In this document: one piece after another, positions 19,310-28,695 of the stretch
Layout of the letters: each line of letters starts with the position of its first letter
Position numbering within the stretch: position 1 is the first letter of the stretch
Assembly: GCF_013033965.1 (NCBI RefSeq)
Contig: NZ_WQFE01000009.1
Location: forward strand, 62,001-126,000
Origin: Ruegeria atlantica
GTDB taxonomy: Bacteria; Pseudomonadota; Alphaproteobacteria; Rhodobacterales; Rhodobacteraceae
Direction of reading: 5' to 3'
Length of the DNA: 64,000 bases
Translations under genes and position numbers: made by a program
Notes under the pieces: model-generated
Databases searched by the model: none
What the model was told of the DNA's origin: nothing
What the model saw: only the letters and a program-made list of their open reading frames with translations

Positions 19310-20329
19310 TCAACCGAACAGATCGCTTTGGCCCTTCGGAGCCGCCATACCCAAATGCGTCCACGCCTTTTGTGCCAGCATTCGTCCGCGCGGCGTCCTT
19401 TGAATCAAGCCCTGCTGCAACAAGTAGGGCTCGATCACTTCTTCCAGCGAGTCGCGGCTTTCCGACAACGCGGCGGACAGGGTCTCAATTCCCACCGGGC
19501 CACCCGCATAGTTCTCAGCGATCAGCTTGAGATACCGCCGGTCCGCGCCGTCCAGGCCCAGGTTGTCAACACCCAGCCGCGTCAGCGCGCCATCCGCCAG
19601 ATCACGCGTAATTGTTCCGTCGCCTTCGACAATGGCAAAGTCCACCACCCGTCGCAGCAACCGCCCCGCGATCCGCGGGGTTCCGCGCGATCGGCGCGCG
19701 ATTTCGCGGGCTCCTGCGTCATCTGCGGGCGCGCCCAGCTTGCGCGCGTTGCGGGTGACTATTTCGTGCAGCTCGTCAACCGTATAGAACTGCAACCGGG
19801 TCGGAATGCCAAAGCGGTCGCGCAACGGGGTGGTCAGCAAGCCCATCCGGGTCGTGGCCCCAACCAAAGTAAACGGCTGCAACTCAATCCGCACAGTCCG
19901 CGCCGCCGGGCCTTCACCAATCACAAGATCCAGCTCGAAATCTTCCATCGCCGGATACAGAACCTCTTCGACAGCCGGGTTCAGGCGGTGGATTTCGTCG
20001 ATGAACAACACATCGCGGGATTCCAGATTGGTCAGGATCGCCGCGAGATCACCCGCCTTGGCCAGAACCGGCCCCGACGTCATGCGGAAATTCACCCCCA
20101 GTTCACGCGCCATGATCTGCGCCAGCGTTGTCTTGCCCAAACCCGGAGGGCCATGAAACAGCGTGTGATCCATCGCCTCTCCCCGCTGGCGGGCGGATTG
20201 GATAAAAATGCGCAGATTGGCCCGCGCCTCGGCCTGACCGATGAACTCGTCCAGCCCCTGCGGGCGCAGGGCACGATCGTTATCCTCGGGCATCGGCTCG
20301 GGGCGCAATGTGGGATCGGCGTCTACCAT
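19310..20329 (-). CDS. ruvB: Holliday junction branch migration motor RuvB
   Basis: Hexameric AAA+ ATPase of 339 aa that drives branch migration with RuvA. Walker A GPPGLGKT at 60-67, Walker B FIDEIHRL around 109-116, sensor 1 GATTRMG, the [13 protein letters not shown] sensor 2 region and a C-terminal winged helix ([14 protein letters not shown]). The N-terminal [14 protein letters not shown] is typical. It follows ruvA with only four bases between. Confidence 0.97.
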   Translation of the reverse strand: MVDADPTLRPEPMPEDNDRALRPQGLDEFIGQAEARANLRIFIQSARQRGEAMDHTLFHGPPGLGKTTLAQIMARELGVNFRMTSGPVLAKAGDLAAILTNLESRDVLFIDEIHRLNPAVEEVLYPAMEDFELDLVIGEGPAARTVRIELQPFTLVGATTRMGLLTTPLRDRFGIPTRLQFYTVDELHEIVTRNARKLGAPADDAGAREIARRSRGTPRIAGRLLRRVVDFAIVEGDGTITRDLADGALTRLGVDNLGLDGADRRYLKLIAENYAGGPVGIETLSAALSESRDSLEEVIEPYLLQQGLIQRTPRGRMLAQKAWTHLGMAAPKGQSDLFG

Positions 20330-20333
20330 TCAA

Positions 20334-21011
20334 TCACCCTTTCGGAGCCAGCAACTTGAGCGCCGCCCGGATTAATTCCGCCTCGCCTGCATCCGGCAGG
20401 CTGGCGGCCGCTTCGGCCACAGCCGAGGCTGCCTCGGACGGTCCGTATCCCAGGTTACCCAAAGCTGACAGCGCCCCCGCCGAAGCCGCAGCCGATCCCG
20501 ATGCAGGTTTGACCGCCCGCTTGGGCGCAGGTGCCGGTTCTGACAGTTCGACGACATCCAGGTCGGGTCCATCCATCGCTTCGGCCACAGTCCCGCCCAT
20601 CGCCATTACACCCGGCGCCTTGTCTTTGAGGTCCAGCACAATCCGCTGCGCGGTCTTCGGACCCACGCCCTTGGCCGCCTTTACGGCGCCCCAATCCCCA
20701 AGCGCAATGGCCCTGCTGACCCCATCCGGGCCCAGCGCGGACAATATGGCGAGCGAGACCTTGGCCCCGACCCCCTGAACCGAACACAACAGCCGGTGCC
20801 ATTCCTTTTCGACCAGCGAAAGGAAGCCGTATAGCTGCATCAGATCCTCGCGCACCACCATGTCGGTATAGATCGAGACCGCCTCGCCGACACCCGGCAA
20901 CGCCGCCATCGTCCGGTCCGAGCAATAGACGAGGTATCCGACCCCACGCACGTCGATCAACACGTGATCCGCAGCGCGATAATCCAATCGTCCGGTCAGT
21001 TTTCCGATCAT
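20334..21011 (-). CDS. ruvA: Holliday junction DNA-binding protein RuvA
   Basis: A 225 aa protein that forms the tetramer holding the four-way junction for RuvB. N-terminal OB fold ([25 protein letters not shown]), two helix-hairpin-helix motifs ([16 protein letters not shown] and [17 protein letters not shown]), an alanine-rich linker and a C-terminal RuvB-binding domain ([16 protein letters not shown]). The ATG overlaps the ruvC stop as ATGA. Confidence 0.96.
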   Translation of the reverse strand: MIGKLTGRLDYRAADHVLIDVRGVGYLVYCSDRTMAALPGVGEAVSIYTDMVVREDLMQLYGFLSLVEKEWHRLLCSVQGVGAKVSLAILSALGPDGVSRAIALGDWGAVKAAKGVGPKTAQRIVLDLKDKAPGVMAMGGTVAEAMDGPDLDVVELSEPAPAPKRAVKPASGSAAASAGALSALGNLGYGPSEAASAVAEAAASLPDAGEAELIRAALKLLAPKG

Positions 21012-21505
21012 GCCCGCACCTCTTTCATGCGCGCCTGCGGCGCTGCGCCGTAGTAAGAATGACAAATTGCAATCGCCAGCGCATCTGCCGCATCCGCCCC
21101 TTTGGGCTGACAGCCCGGCAATTGCAATTTGACCATGTGAAGGACCTGCTCTTTTTCAGCATGGCCGACGCCCACAACCGTTTTCTTGACGCGGTTGGGC
21201 GCGTATTCTCCGACAGGCAACCCTGCTTGCGCCAGCGTCAGCAAGGCCACGCCACGCGCCTGGCCCAGCTTCAGCGTGCCGGCCCCATCTTTGTTGACGA
21301 AGGTCTGTTCGATGGCTGCCTGATCGGGCTGATGTTCTGCAATGACTTCGACGATCTGATTGTGCAGCGACAGCAAGCGTTCGCCCAAATCATCGCCGTC
21401 AGACTTGCACAACCCGTTCGCTACGTGGCTCAGGCGGCTACCATGCGATTCGATGACGCCCCATCCCAGGGTCCTAAGCCCCGGATCAATGCCCAAAATC
21501 CGCAT
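21008..21505 (-). CDS. ruvC: Crossover junction endodeoxyribonuclease RuvC
   Basis: Holliday junction resolvase of 165 aa. The four acidic residues expected for the RNase H-like active site are in place: D7 in [12 protein letters not shown], the Glu of [10 protein letters not shown], and two Asp in [15 protein letters not shown]. An ATG at 21505 gives the expected MRILGIDPG start; an upstream in-frame extension to 21673 is not supported. First gene of ruvCAB. Confidence 0.96.
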   Translation of the reverse strand: MRILGIDPGLRTLGWGVIESHGSRLSHVANGLCKSDGDDLGERLLSLHNQIVEVIAEHQPDQAAIEQTFVNKDGAGTLKLGQARGVALLTLAQAGLPVGEYAPNRVKKTVVGVGHAEKEQVLHMVKLQLPGCQPKGADAADALAIAICHSYYGAAPQARMKEVRA

Positions 21506-21839
21506 GTTTTGCCTCGGCCTGCTCGGGTTTTTGTGATCTTTCTTACGGATTAGCACGAAGCGTGAACATTTTCCAAGCGAATTGACGGAATGTCCAAAAA
21601 CGACAGACCTGTTTCGCGCGCGACAAAACGGCCGGTTTGCGACAGCCAAAAGTCTGAAATCGACACGTTTCATGAAGCAAAAATTGCCAATAAATTAAGG
21701 GGTTCTAATGAATCTTTAGCTCTGCAAAATTTGCATAGGACATTTGCAATTTCCGCACTTGCGCAGCCGATTTGACGACACTAGATGCCGCTCAGATCGA
21801 ACGATCAAAACGTAAACTTGAATTAGAAGGAAACAGGAT
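21506..21839. other. Divergent intergenic region between ruvC and the DUF1127 gene
   Basis: This 334 bp AT-richer stretch is the longest gap in the window. It must hold the divergent promoters of ruvCAB and the DUF1127 gene. It contains a 13 nt dyad (21723-21735) and another TTTGCA half-site just after it. A 61-codon open frame at 21590-21775 has no ribosome site or recognisable product. I found no clear LexA-type GTTC-N7-GTTC box. Confidence 0.5.
21723..21735. promoter_or_regulatory. Dyad TGCAAA-A-TTTGCA upstream of the DUF1127 gene
   Basis: A perfect 6+1+6 inverted repeat, followed eight bases later by a further TTTGCA (21743-21748), about 105 nt before the DUF1127 start. The arrangement looks like an operator or part of a promoter; no regulator can be named from the sequence. 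Confidence 0.3.
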
Positions 21840-22052
21840 ATGGCTGCACTGGACACAACCCGCACCACCACTGGCTCGTTCGGCCTCGTTGGCCGTATCG
21901 GCGCACATTTCACATCGGTCGTGAATGCCGTTGTCGAATGGAATGACGCCCGCGTGACTCGTAACACGCTGAGCGGTCTGACAGATCGCGAGCTGGAAGA
22001 TATCGGACTGTGCCGTGGCGATATTGACGTCGTGGCTGACGGTCGTCGTTAA
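21840..22052 (+). CDS. Small DUF1127 (YjiS-like) protein
   Basis: A 70 aa protein ending in the DUF1127 signature: WNDARVTRNTLSGLTDREL followed by EDIGLCRGDID. Such small basic proteins are common in alphaproteobacteria; some relatives bind RNA or affect phosphate and C1 metabolism, but the role here is unknown. AAGGA lies about 8 nt before the ATG. It is a single-gene unit: a long leader upstream and a strong hairpin downstream. Confidence 0.85.
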   Translation: MAALDTTRTTTGSFGLVGRIGAHFTSVVNAVVEWNDARVTRNTLSGLTDRELEDIGLCRGDIDVVADGRR

Positions 22053-22076
22053 GTTTTAACACGCCACCCACTCTAA

Positions 22077-22135
22077 TGCCCCTTCCCTCCCTCAGGGGCA
22101 AAACAGAACGCCGCGCATGCTGAATGCGCGGCGTT
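22077..22135 (+). terminator. Double-hairpin terminator region
   Basis: First hairpin: TGCCCC / GGGGCA (22077-22100). Second: a perfect 12 bp stem, AACGCCGCGCAT / ATGCGCGGCGTT, with a 5 nt loop (22107-22135), followed by TTCTGGTTC on the plus strand and by CTGTTTTG on the minus strand. It should end both the DUF1127 transcript and the convergent small membrane-protein gene. Confidence 0.8.
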
Positions 22136-22156
22136 TCTGGTTCATCTGGCCTGATC

Positions 22157-22501
22157 TCAGGGAAGAATTCGCGCCAGTTGTTCTGAAATCGCCAGCGATA
22201 CCGGGTCTATTTGCATCACCCAGGCGCCCGCTTTTTCAACCGTGGTGCCCTCGTTCAAAGCGTCAACCCTGTACTGATAGCCCGATGGTCCAAGGCTGGT
22301 CAGTAAGAACGTCTTGAATGCGAACAACCCAAGCAGGCACATCAGAAGAACCTTCAGGGGCAAAGCGGACTTCACCCTCTGCGGTTTCATCACGACAAGC
22401 CCGTCCTTGCGCATGGTCGCGCGATAACCACGGCTTAGTTTAGCGTGTTTTTTGCTCAGGCGATTCACGCGCTGATCAAATTCCAGTTGTTTTCCCGTCA
22501 T
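22157..22501 (-). CDS. Small single-pass membrane protein, unknown
   Basis: A 114 aa protein I do not recognise. A charged, lysine/arginine-rich N-terminal half (MTGKQLEFDQRVNRLSKKH) is followed by one hydrophobic helix at about 64-86 and a ~30 residue C-terminal part outside. By the positive-inside rule the basic half is cytoplasmic. GGAGG lies 5 nt before the ATG at 22501, which decides the start against an upstream in-frame codon at 22561. It is 103 nt from prmA on the same strand. Confidence 0.7.
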   Translation of the reverse strand: MTGKQLEFDQRVNRLSKKHAKLSRGYRATMRKDGLVVMKPQRVKSALPLKVLLMCLLGLFAFKTFLLTSLGPSGYQYRVDALNEGTTVEKAGAWVMQIDPVSLAISEQLARILP

Positions 22502-22604
22502 GGCAGCCTCCAAAACCGCCCCCCGATTCCACGTTAAGACGGTAAAAACAGAATGCGACAAAATAGAGGCAAAACTCCAGAAAGCTCCGGCAAATGGCCT
22601 GAAT

Positions 22605-23477
22605 TTAGCCCTGTTTGCTTAATATTAGCGTCGTCCACTCACCAATTTGGTCATTTTCTTCCAAATTGAACCCATTTTGTAGATAAACAGAGACCACGTC
22701 ATCAGCTTGTTCGTTAAGGATTCCGGACAGAATCGCTTGCCCACCAACGCGCAGATTTGCCGCGATCTCGGGGGCCAGAGCGACCAAAGGCCCTTTCAGG
22801 ATATTGGCGAAGATCAAGTCATAAGGCGCCAGCGCACCCAACTCGGGGTGATCAAAACCCGCCGCTTCCACGCAACGAACCTGACCGGCCATTCCGTTGG
22901 CCTTCAGGTTGGCCTCGGCGACATCGACGGCGACCTCGTCGATGTCGCTGGCAATGATCTCACCCTCCCAGACTCGCGCCGCCGCCATGGCCAGCACGGC
23001 CGTGCCGCAACCGATATCGGCCACTTTGGTGGCCGTGAACCCTTGGTGCAGAAGATGGTCCAGCGCCTTCAGGCATCCCAACGTCGTACCGTGGTGACCG
23101 GTCCCAAAGGCCATCGCAGCCTCAATCAATAAAGGGATACGCCCCTCGGGTAGCTTGTCGGCATCATGGCTGCCATAGACAAAGAACCGCCCGGCCTCCA
23201 CGGGGGCCAATTCCCGGCGAACATGGGCCACCCAATCCGTTTCGGGCAATTCCGATACCACAAAAGGCTTGGCCTCAAACGCGGCCGCGAGAACCGCCAG
23301 AGCGGTTTCGTCCGGGGTTTCAGTAAAGTACCCGCCGACTTCCCACCGGCCAGAACCGTCCTCAACCTCGAACACACCGACGCCGGTGGGTTCCGGATCC
23401 AGTCGCTCCATCGCTTCACCCAGCCCTTCGGCGGCTTTTTTACCGGTCAGAGTTGTCAGCGCTGTGAATGTGGGCAT
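22605..23477 (-). CDS. prmA: Ribosomal protein L11 methyltransferase
   Basis: SAM-dependent enzyme that trimethylates ribosomal protein L11. 290 aa: N-terminal substrate-recognition domain (about 1-95) and C-terminal class I methyltransferase with AFGTGHHGTT at 123-132, the SAM loop DIGCGT at 154-159, and the catalytic-loop motif FANILKGPL. AGGAGG is 5 nt before the ATG at 23477; a TTG six codons upstream was rejected. Confidence 0.94.
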   Translation of the reverse strand: MPTFTALTTLTGKKAAEGLGEAMERLDPEPTGVGVFEVEDGSGRWEVGGYFTETPDETALAVLAAAFEAKPFVVSELPETDWVAHVRRELAPVEAGRFFVYGSHDADKLPEGRIPLLIEAAMAFGTGHHGTTLGCLKALDHLLHQGFTATKVADIGCGTAVLAMAAARVWEGEIIASDIDEVAVDVAEANLKANGMAGQVRCVEAAGFDHPELGALAPYDLIFANILKGPLVALAPEIAANLRVGGQAILSGILNEQADDVVSVYLQNGFNLEENDQIGEWTTLILSKQG

Positions 23478-23543
23478 AGGGGCCTCCTGTATCAATTGAC
23501 ACAGCGCCTATGGCGATGGCCCACCAAGGTCAAGCTTTGGCGT

Positions 23544-24776
23544 CTATTCTGCTGGCGCTGCTGCGTATTTCGACAGGATCGTTTCGTTGCCCGGTTCCGG
23601 GTGCCGCGGGATCAGCAGTGACAGACCCAACGAAATCATCGCCATCGCTGCGGCCAGTGCAAAGACAGCACCGGGCGAGACAACCCACAGCAGGCCCAAA
23701 AGCGCAGGCAGGAACACTGCGGCAATATGGTTGATGGTAAAGGCCACAGCCGCCGTCGGCGCGATATCCGCAGGGTCGGCGATCTTTTGAAAGTAAGTCT
23801 TCAACGCAAGCGCCAACGCGAACAGCACGTGGTCAATCACATAAAGGATCGCAGCCAAAACCACTCCCCAGCCGAACCAGTAGATGCCGCCATAGGCTGC
23901 AAAGACAATTGCCAAGCCTGCATATTCGAAGATCAGCGTGCGGCGCTCGCCAAACACTGACACTGCTTTACCCAACATCGGAGCTGCCGCCATGTTGATC
24001 ACAAGGTTGATCAGATAGAGGCTGGTCAGCTCATGCACTTCGAAGCCGAACTTCTCGACCATCATGAAGCCCGCGAAGACGACAAATATCTGCCGCCGCG
24101 CACCGGCCATGAATTGCAGCAAGTAATACAACCAGTAGCGACGGCGCAGGACCAGTTTTTTGGTCTGTGGAGTTGGCGCGTCAAACTGCGGGAAAACAAA
24201 AAGACAAAACAGAGCCAGCAAGGCGGTCACGCCACCAGCAGCCATGAACACTATGTTGTAAGACAGATCAAACCGATCCCAGGTCAGGACGATCAGACCA
24301 TAGACCACGGCCGTCGCGGCAGACCCCATGGCCACCAGCCAACCCAGCACCTGCGGCGCGCGGTCCTTGGGCAGCCATTGCAGCTGCAGCGACTGGTTCA
24401 CCGTTTCGTAGTAGTGAAATCCGATCGAACTGAACAGGGTGACAAACAGCAACCCGCCAAGGCTGGGGAACCACGCCGTCACCGCAGTGGCCACACCCAA
24501 CATCATGAGCGAAATCATCGCCAGAACCTGCTCGCGCACGAAAATGATAACCGCGATCACGCCGACGGCCAGGAAACCGGGGATTTCACGCACCGTGTGC
24601 AGCAACCCGATGTCGGCACCGTCAAAATTGGCCACCTCGATGACGAAATTGTTCAACAACGCACTCCACGCGTTGAAGGCAATCGGCATCGTCAGCGCCA
24701 TTACGAACAAGAGCGTCACAGGACGGCGCCAGAACGGAAGGCTCTGCGCCTCGGACAGGGGCATTGGTTTCAACAT
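23544..24776 (-). CDS. MFS transporter, substrate unknown
   Basis: A 410 aa protein with about 12 predicted membrane helices in two halves, split by a basic cytoplasmic loop (QTKKLVLRRRYWLYY). This is a major facilitator layout without a recognisable antiporter signature or binding motif that would name a substrate. Notable pieces are SIGFHYYETVNQSLQLQWL in the first half and YVIDHVLFALALALKTYFQ in the second. It lies between priA and prmA on the same strand, with 79 and 66 nt gaps; neither neighbour hints at function. Confidence 0.82.
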   Translation of the reverse strand: MLKPMPLSEAQSLPFWRRPVTLLFVMALTMPIAFNAWSALLNNFVIEVANFDGADIGLLHTVREIPGFLAVGVIAVIIFVREQVLAMISLMMLGVATAVTAWFPSLGGLLFVTLFSSIGFHYYETVNQSLQLQWLPKDRAPQVLGWLVAMGSAATAVVYGLIVLTWDRFDLSYNIVFMAAGGVTALLALFCLFVFPQFDAPTPQTKKLVLRRRYWLYYLLQFMAGARRQIFVVFAGFMMVEKFGFEVHELTSLYLINLVINMAAAPMLGKAVSVFGERRTLIFEYAGLAIVFAAYGGIYWFGWGVVLAAILYVIDHVLFALALALKTYFQKIADPADIAPTAAVAFTINHIAAVFLPALLGLLWVVSPGAVFALAAAMAMISLGLSLLIPRHPEPGNETILSKYAAAPAE

Positions 24777-24855
24777 GGGACTCCTCTACGCCCATTTCCT
24801 GAGTTTGGCGAGGGTGAAGCAGCGCGCGCACAGCCAGTCTGCGCTGATGCAGAGG

Positions 24856-27051
24856 TCAATAGAAACTCTGGGGGTCGATATCCACGGTCAAACGCAGGTC
24901 TCCTTTCAGGTGCAATGGCGCGATCCAGCGGGCGATTGCATCCTGAATAGGCGCGCCTTTTGGGGCTTTGACCAGCAACCTCACACGGTGTCTGCCACGA
25001 ATGCGGGCTATGGGGGCCGGCGCAGGGCCAAAGACCTGCGCCCCAATATCGCGCAGCGGCGCATCGTTTCTGGCCATTGCGTTTCCGATATCAAAGACTG
25101 GCCCGACCTCCGGCCCGGACAAGACGATCCCGGCCATACGCCCATAGGGCGGAACGCCCGCAGCCTGCCGCCCCGCGGCCTCGGCCTTCCAGAACCCTTC
25201 CTCGTCACCTGACAGAATAGCACGGATAACCGGGTGTTCAGGCTGGAATGTCTGCAACAGCGCCTGCCCCGGCTTGTCCGCCCTTCCTGCACGGCCAGCA
25301 ACCTGACGCATCAGTTGGAATGTTCGTTCAGCCGCGCGCAGGTCTGCCCCATGCAAGCTGAGGTCGGCATCAATCACCCCGACCAAAGTTAGCTTGGGAA
25401 AGTTGTGCCCCTTGGCGACCAGCTGTGTACCGATGACGATATCGGCATCACCCTCGGCAATCTCTTCGATCTTGGCTTTCAGTGCGCGGGCCGAGCCAAA
25501 CAAATCAGAACTCAGCATCGCGATCTTGGCTTCGGGAAACGTCGCCTCGGCCTCTTCGGCCAAGCGCTCGATCCCCGGCCCGACCGGTGCCAGCTTGCCC
25601 TCGACACCGCAGGATGGACATTCCTCTGGCATCGGCTTGGTTTCACCGCATTGGTGACACATCAGGCGTTTCAGAAATCGGTGTTCGACCATCCGCGCAT
25701 CGCAATGATCACAGGCAATCTGTTCTCCGCAAGCCCGGCACAGGGTCACGGGCGCATAGCCCCTGCGGTTGATGAACAGGAGCGATTGCTCTCCTTTCTC
25801 GATCCGCTGCCGAACCGCCTGCCGCAAGGACGGAGAAATCCACGTCCCCGGCTGCATCTGCTCGGCCCGCATGTCGATGGGCTTCATTTCGGGCAACACG
25901 GCGGCACCAAAGCGCGAGGTCAGATCAACCCGTTCGTATTTCCCGGCCTCGGCATTGGCCCAACTCTCCAGCGAAGGCGTCGCGCTGGCCAGAATCACGC
26001 GCGCGCCGCATATGGCCGAGCGTAACACGGCCATATCCCGCGCACTGTAGTGCACACCGTCCTCTTGTTTGTACGAGGTATCATGTTCCTCATCGACAAC
26101 CACCAGCCCCAGATTTCGGAACGGCAGAAAAAGCGCCGACCGGGCACCAATCACCATCTGGGCATCCCCCTGCCCGACCATCCGCCAGACACGGCGGCGT
26201 TCTGTCATGGTCGCGCCGGAATGCCATTCGGCCGGGCGGGCACCAAACCGCGCCTCAACCCGCGTCAGGAATTCTGCGGTCAACGCAATCTCAGGCAGCA
26301 GAACCAGCGCCTGTCGGCCCATGCGCAGGGCCTCGGCCACCGCCTCCAGATACACTTCTGTCTTGCCCGAGCCTGTGACGCCCTTAAGCAGTGTCGTGCC
26401 ATATTCCTCGGACCGCTGGCCAACTTGAAGCCTGGCAACCGCTGCGGACTGATCGTCAGTCAACGTCTTTCCCGGTAAGTCCGGGTTCAGATGTGGATAT
26501 GGCAGATCGCGCGGGCTGTCTTCCTCCCGGACTGCACCGTGCTTGACCAGCCCCTTGATGACTGAGGACGTGACACCTGCCTGTTCTGCAAGCTCTTTCA
26601 GTGTAAACGCCAGCCCACCATAATCGCGCAGAACCTCCAGCACCCGCGTCCGGGCGTCGGTCATCCGATCAGGTTCGCAAGTGCCCAGCCTATAGATTTT
26701 GCGCATCGATGGTGGATCGCTCAGCCCAGGGGCACGCGTCGCCAGCCGCAACATCGCGGGCATCGGCGTCAGCGTGTAGTCGGCGACCTTACCCAGAAAC
26801 AGCCGCATTTCTTCGCGCATCGGCGCGACCTCAAGCACCCGGATAATCGACCGGGCCTTGTTCAGATCAAAACCACCCTTCCCCGGCCCCCAAACCACGC
26901 CCAGAACTTTGCGCGGCCCCAATGGAACCTCAACAAACGCACCCAGAAAGCACCCGCCCTCGGGCGCTTTGTAATCCAGCGTTCGGTCCAGTGGCTGTGT
27001 TGTCAGCACCGCAACCAGCTCTCCTTGGTCGAAAAATCCGTTAGCGCTCAC
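24856..27051 (-). CDS. priA: Primosomal replication restart helicase PriA
   Basis: Replication-restart 3'-5' helicase of 731 aa. N-terminal 3'-DNA-binding domain (about 10-105), Walker A GVTGSGKTE near 222-230, DEEH motif (VVVDEEHDTSYKQEDG), and between the helicase lobes the two-zinc cysteine cluster (CRACGEQIACDHCD, then CHQCGETKPMPEECPSCG). Helicase motif QVAGRAGRADKPG is intact. The start is GTG at 27051 with AAGGA 7 nt upstream. Divergent from the transaldolase-like gene. Confidence 0.96.
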   Translation of the reverse strand: MSANGFFDQGELVAVLTTQPLDRTLDYKAPEGGCFLGAFVEVPLGPRKVLGVVWGPGKGGFDLNKARSIIRVLEVAPMREEMRLFLGKVADYTLTPMPAMLRLATRAPGLSDPPSMRKIYRLGTCEPDRMTDARTRVLEVLRDYGGLAFTLKELAEQAGVTSSVIKGLVKHGAVREEDSPRDLPYPHLNPDLPGKTLTDDQSAAVARLQVGQRSEEYGTTLLKGVTGSGKTEVYLEAVAEALRMGRQALVLLPEIALTAEFLTRVEARFGARPAEWHSGATMTERRRVWRMVGQGDAQMVIGARSALFLPFRNLGLVVVDEEHDTSYKQEDGVHYSARDMAVLRSAICGARVILASATPSLESWANAEAGKYERVDLTSRFGAAVLPEMKPIDMRAEQMQPGTWISPSLRQAVRQRIEKGEQSLLFINRRGYAPVTLCRACGEQIACDHCDARMVEHRFLKRLMCHQCGETKPMPEECPSCGVEGKLAPVGPGIERLAEEAEATFPEAKIAMLSSDLFGSARALKAKIEEIAEGDADIVIGTQLVAKGHNFPKLTLVGVIDADLSLHGADLRAAERTFQLMRQVAGRAGRADKPGQALLQTFQPEHPVIRAILSGDEEGFWKAEAAGRQAAGVPPYGRMAGIVLSGPEVGPVFDIGNAMARNDAPLRDIGAQVFGPAPAPIARIRGRHRVRLLVKAPKGAPIQDAIARWIAPLHLKGDLRLTVDIDPQSFY

Positions 27052-27139
27052 GGTATATCCTTCGCGGGGGGTTCCAGCATGGGTCTCTTTGAGGTAAAGC
27101 CATCCGCGACCAAGGCCAACCCATCAAAGGACTGCCCTC

Positions 27140-27793
27140 ATGAAATTCTTCGTAGACACAGCCGAGATCGACGCCATCGCCGAACTGAACGATCTGGGCA
27201 TGGTGGACGGCGTGACCACCAACCCCTCGCTGATCCTGAAATCGGGCCGCGACATTCTGGAAGTGACCAAGGAAATCTGTGATCTGGTCGACGGACCGGT
27301 TTCAGCCGAGGTTGTCGCCACCGAGGCCGACGACATGATCGCCGAAGGCCGCAAGCTGGCCAAGATCGCGCCCAACATCGCCGTGAAAGTGCCGCTGACC
27401 TGGGCTGGCCTGAAAACCTGCAAGACGCTGACGGACGAAGGCCAGATGGTTAACGTGACGCTCTGCTTCTCGACCAATCAGGCAATTTTGGCTGCCAAGG
27501 CGGGCGCGTCCTTCATTTCGCCCTTCATCGGTCGTCTGGATGATATCAACCTCGACGGCATGGACCTGATCGCCGATATTCGTCAGGTTTATGACAACTA
27601 CGGCTTTGAGACCGAGATCCTAGCGGCATCGATCCGCACCGTGAACCACGTCACCGATAGCGCGCGCATCGGTGCTGATGTGATCACCGCACCGCCAGCC
27701 GTGATCAAGAAACTGGCCGATCACCCGCTGACCGACAAAGGCCTTGAAACCTTCCTGGCAGACTGGGCCAAGACTGGTCAGAAAATCCTCTGA
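27140..27793 (+). CDS. Transaldolase / fructose-6-phosphate aldolase-like protein
   Basis: A 217 aa single-domain TIM barrel of the short transaldolase (TalC/FSA) family. The Schiff-base lysine is K83 in [11 protein letters not shown], with [10 protein letters not shown] at 23-32 and [11 protein letters not shown] as further signatures. Short members either act as transaldolase in the pentose phosphate pathway or as fructose-6-phosphate aldolase. The two cannot be separated by eye here, so no symbol is given. A strong terminator pair follows. It is divergent from priA with 88 nt between starts. Confidence 0.9.
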   Translation: MKFFVDTAEIDAIAELNDLGMVDGVTTNPSLILKSGRDILEVTKEICDLVDGPVSAEVVATEADDMIAEGRKLAKIAPNIAVKVPLTWAGLKTCKTLTDEGQMVNVTLCFSTNQAILAAKAGASFISPFIGRLDDINLDGMDLIADIRQVYDNYGFETEILAASIRTVNHVTDSARIGADVITAPPAVIKKLADHPLTDKGLETFLADWAKTGQKIL

Positions 27794-27807
27794 TCCTTTG
27801 CACGCCC

Positions 27808-27871
27808 GCGCGGCGCCGTCAGGCGCCGCGCCCGGCCCAACTGCCAAGCCCTGATCTTCGATCAGGGTTTT
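27808..27871 (+). terminator. Tandem terminator hairpins after the transaldolase-like gene
   Basis: First, a perfect 10 bp stem GCGCGGCGCC / GGCGCCGCGC with a GTCA loop (27808-27831). Second, CCCTGATC / GATCAGGG with a TTC loop (27849-27867) followed by TTTT, which is the better intrinsic terminator. Confidence 0.8.
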
Positions 27872-27987
27872 GCGGGCGGGAGCGTCCGGCCACACCCCAT
27901 ACGAAATCCACTGATTTTGTATTTTTTCCAAGGAAAACCCTGTAACTCGTGTTATAAGCCCCTCAACAAAAAAAGACCGAGCGGGAC

Positions 27988-28695
27988 ATGAGCAGCAACA
28001 CCAAACTCCAGGACAATTTGCGCGCCGCGATTCTGGCCAAGCCAGACGCTGTGCTGGACGACAAGGACCTGATGCAGGCGCTTGTAATGGCCAACGAGCA
28101 GGCGCGCGGTGACAATGTCATCGACTTGCGCGGCATCGCCATGCAACGGCTCGAGGAACGGCTGGATCGGCTGGAAGACACGCACCGGTCTGTCATAGCC
28201 GCCGCCTATGAAAACCTCGCGGGCACCAATCAAATCCACCGCGCTATCATCCGCTTGCTGGAACCGGCCGGGTTCGAAGACTTTCTACGCACGCTCGGCA
28301 CGGATATTGCCGAGATTCTGCGCGTAGATCGGGTCAAGCTTATTCTGGAATCCACAGCCACACAGGAAGATCCTGCCATCGACACGCTAGGCGGTGTTCT
28401 CTCCGTCGTCGAACCCGGTTTCGTTGACAACTACCTAACCTTCGACCGCAACGGCCCGGCGCGTGACGTGGTTCTGCGCGAGATCCTACACCCGACGCAC
28501 CGGATTTTCGGAGCCAACGCCGATCACCTGCGGTCCGAGGCCTGCCTGAGGCTGGATCTGGGTGATGGCCGCCTGCCAGGCATGATCGTAATGAGCGCGA
28601 GGGATCGCAATCATTTCTCGCCGCAACTGGGCACTGACCTTCTGTCATTCTTTGCCGGCGTCTTCGAACGCTCGATGCGCCACTGGTTGTCGTGA
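27988..28695 (+). CDS. DUF484 family protein
   Basis: A 235 aa protein with an N-terminal coiled-coil region (residues ~30-75, MQRLEERLDRLEDTHRSVI) and a C-terminal GAF-like domain of the DUF484 family (about 85-232, FEDFLRTLGTDIAEILRVD, LRLDLGDGRLPGMIVMSARD). DUF484 genes are very often directly upstream of xerC, as here: the stop overlaps the xerC GTG. The biochemical role is unknown. No membrane helix is seen. Confidence 0.88.
   Translation: MSSNTKLQDNLRAAILAKPDAVLDDKDLMQALVMANEQARGDNVIDLRGIAMQRLEERLDRLEDTHRSVIAAAYENLAGTNQIHRAIIRLLEPAGFEDFLRTLGTDIAEILRVDRVKLILESTATQEDPAIDTLGGVLSVVEPGFVDNYLTFDRNGPARDVVLREILHPTHRIFGANADHLRSEACLRLDLGDGRLPGMIVMSARDRNHFSPQLGTDLLSFFAGVFERSMRHWLS

Noticed and set aside
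21500..21600. LexA (SOS) box upstream of ruvC.
   Set aside because: No GTTC-N7-GTTC or its complement with acceptable match was found by eye.
21590..21775. A 61-codon frame in the ruvC-DUF1127 gap.
   Set aside because: No ribosome site, no recognisable product, and it overlaps the likely promoter dyad.
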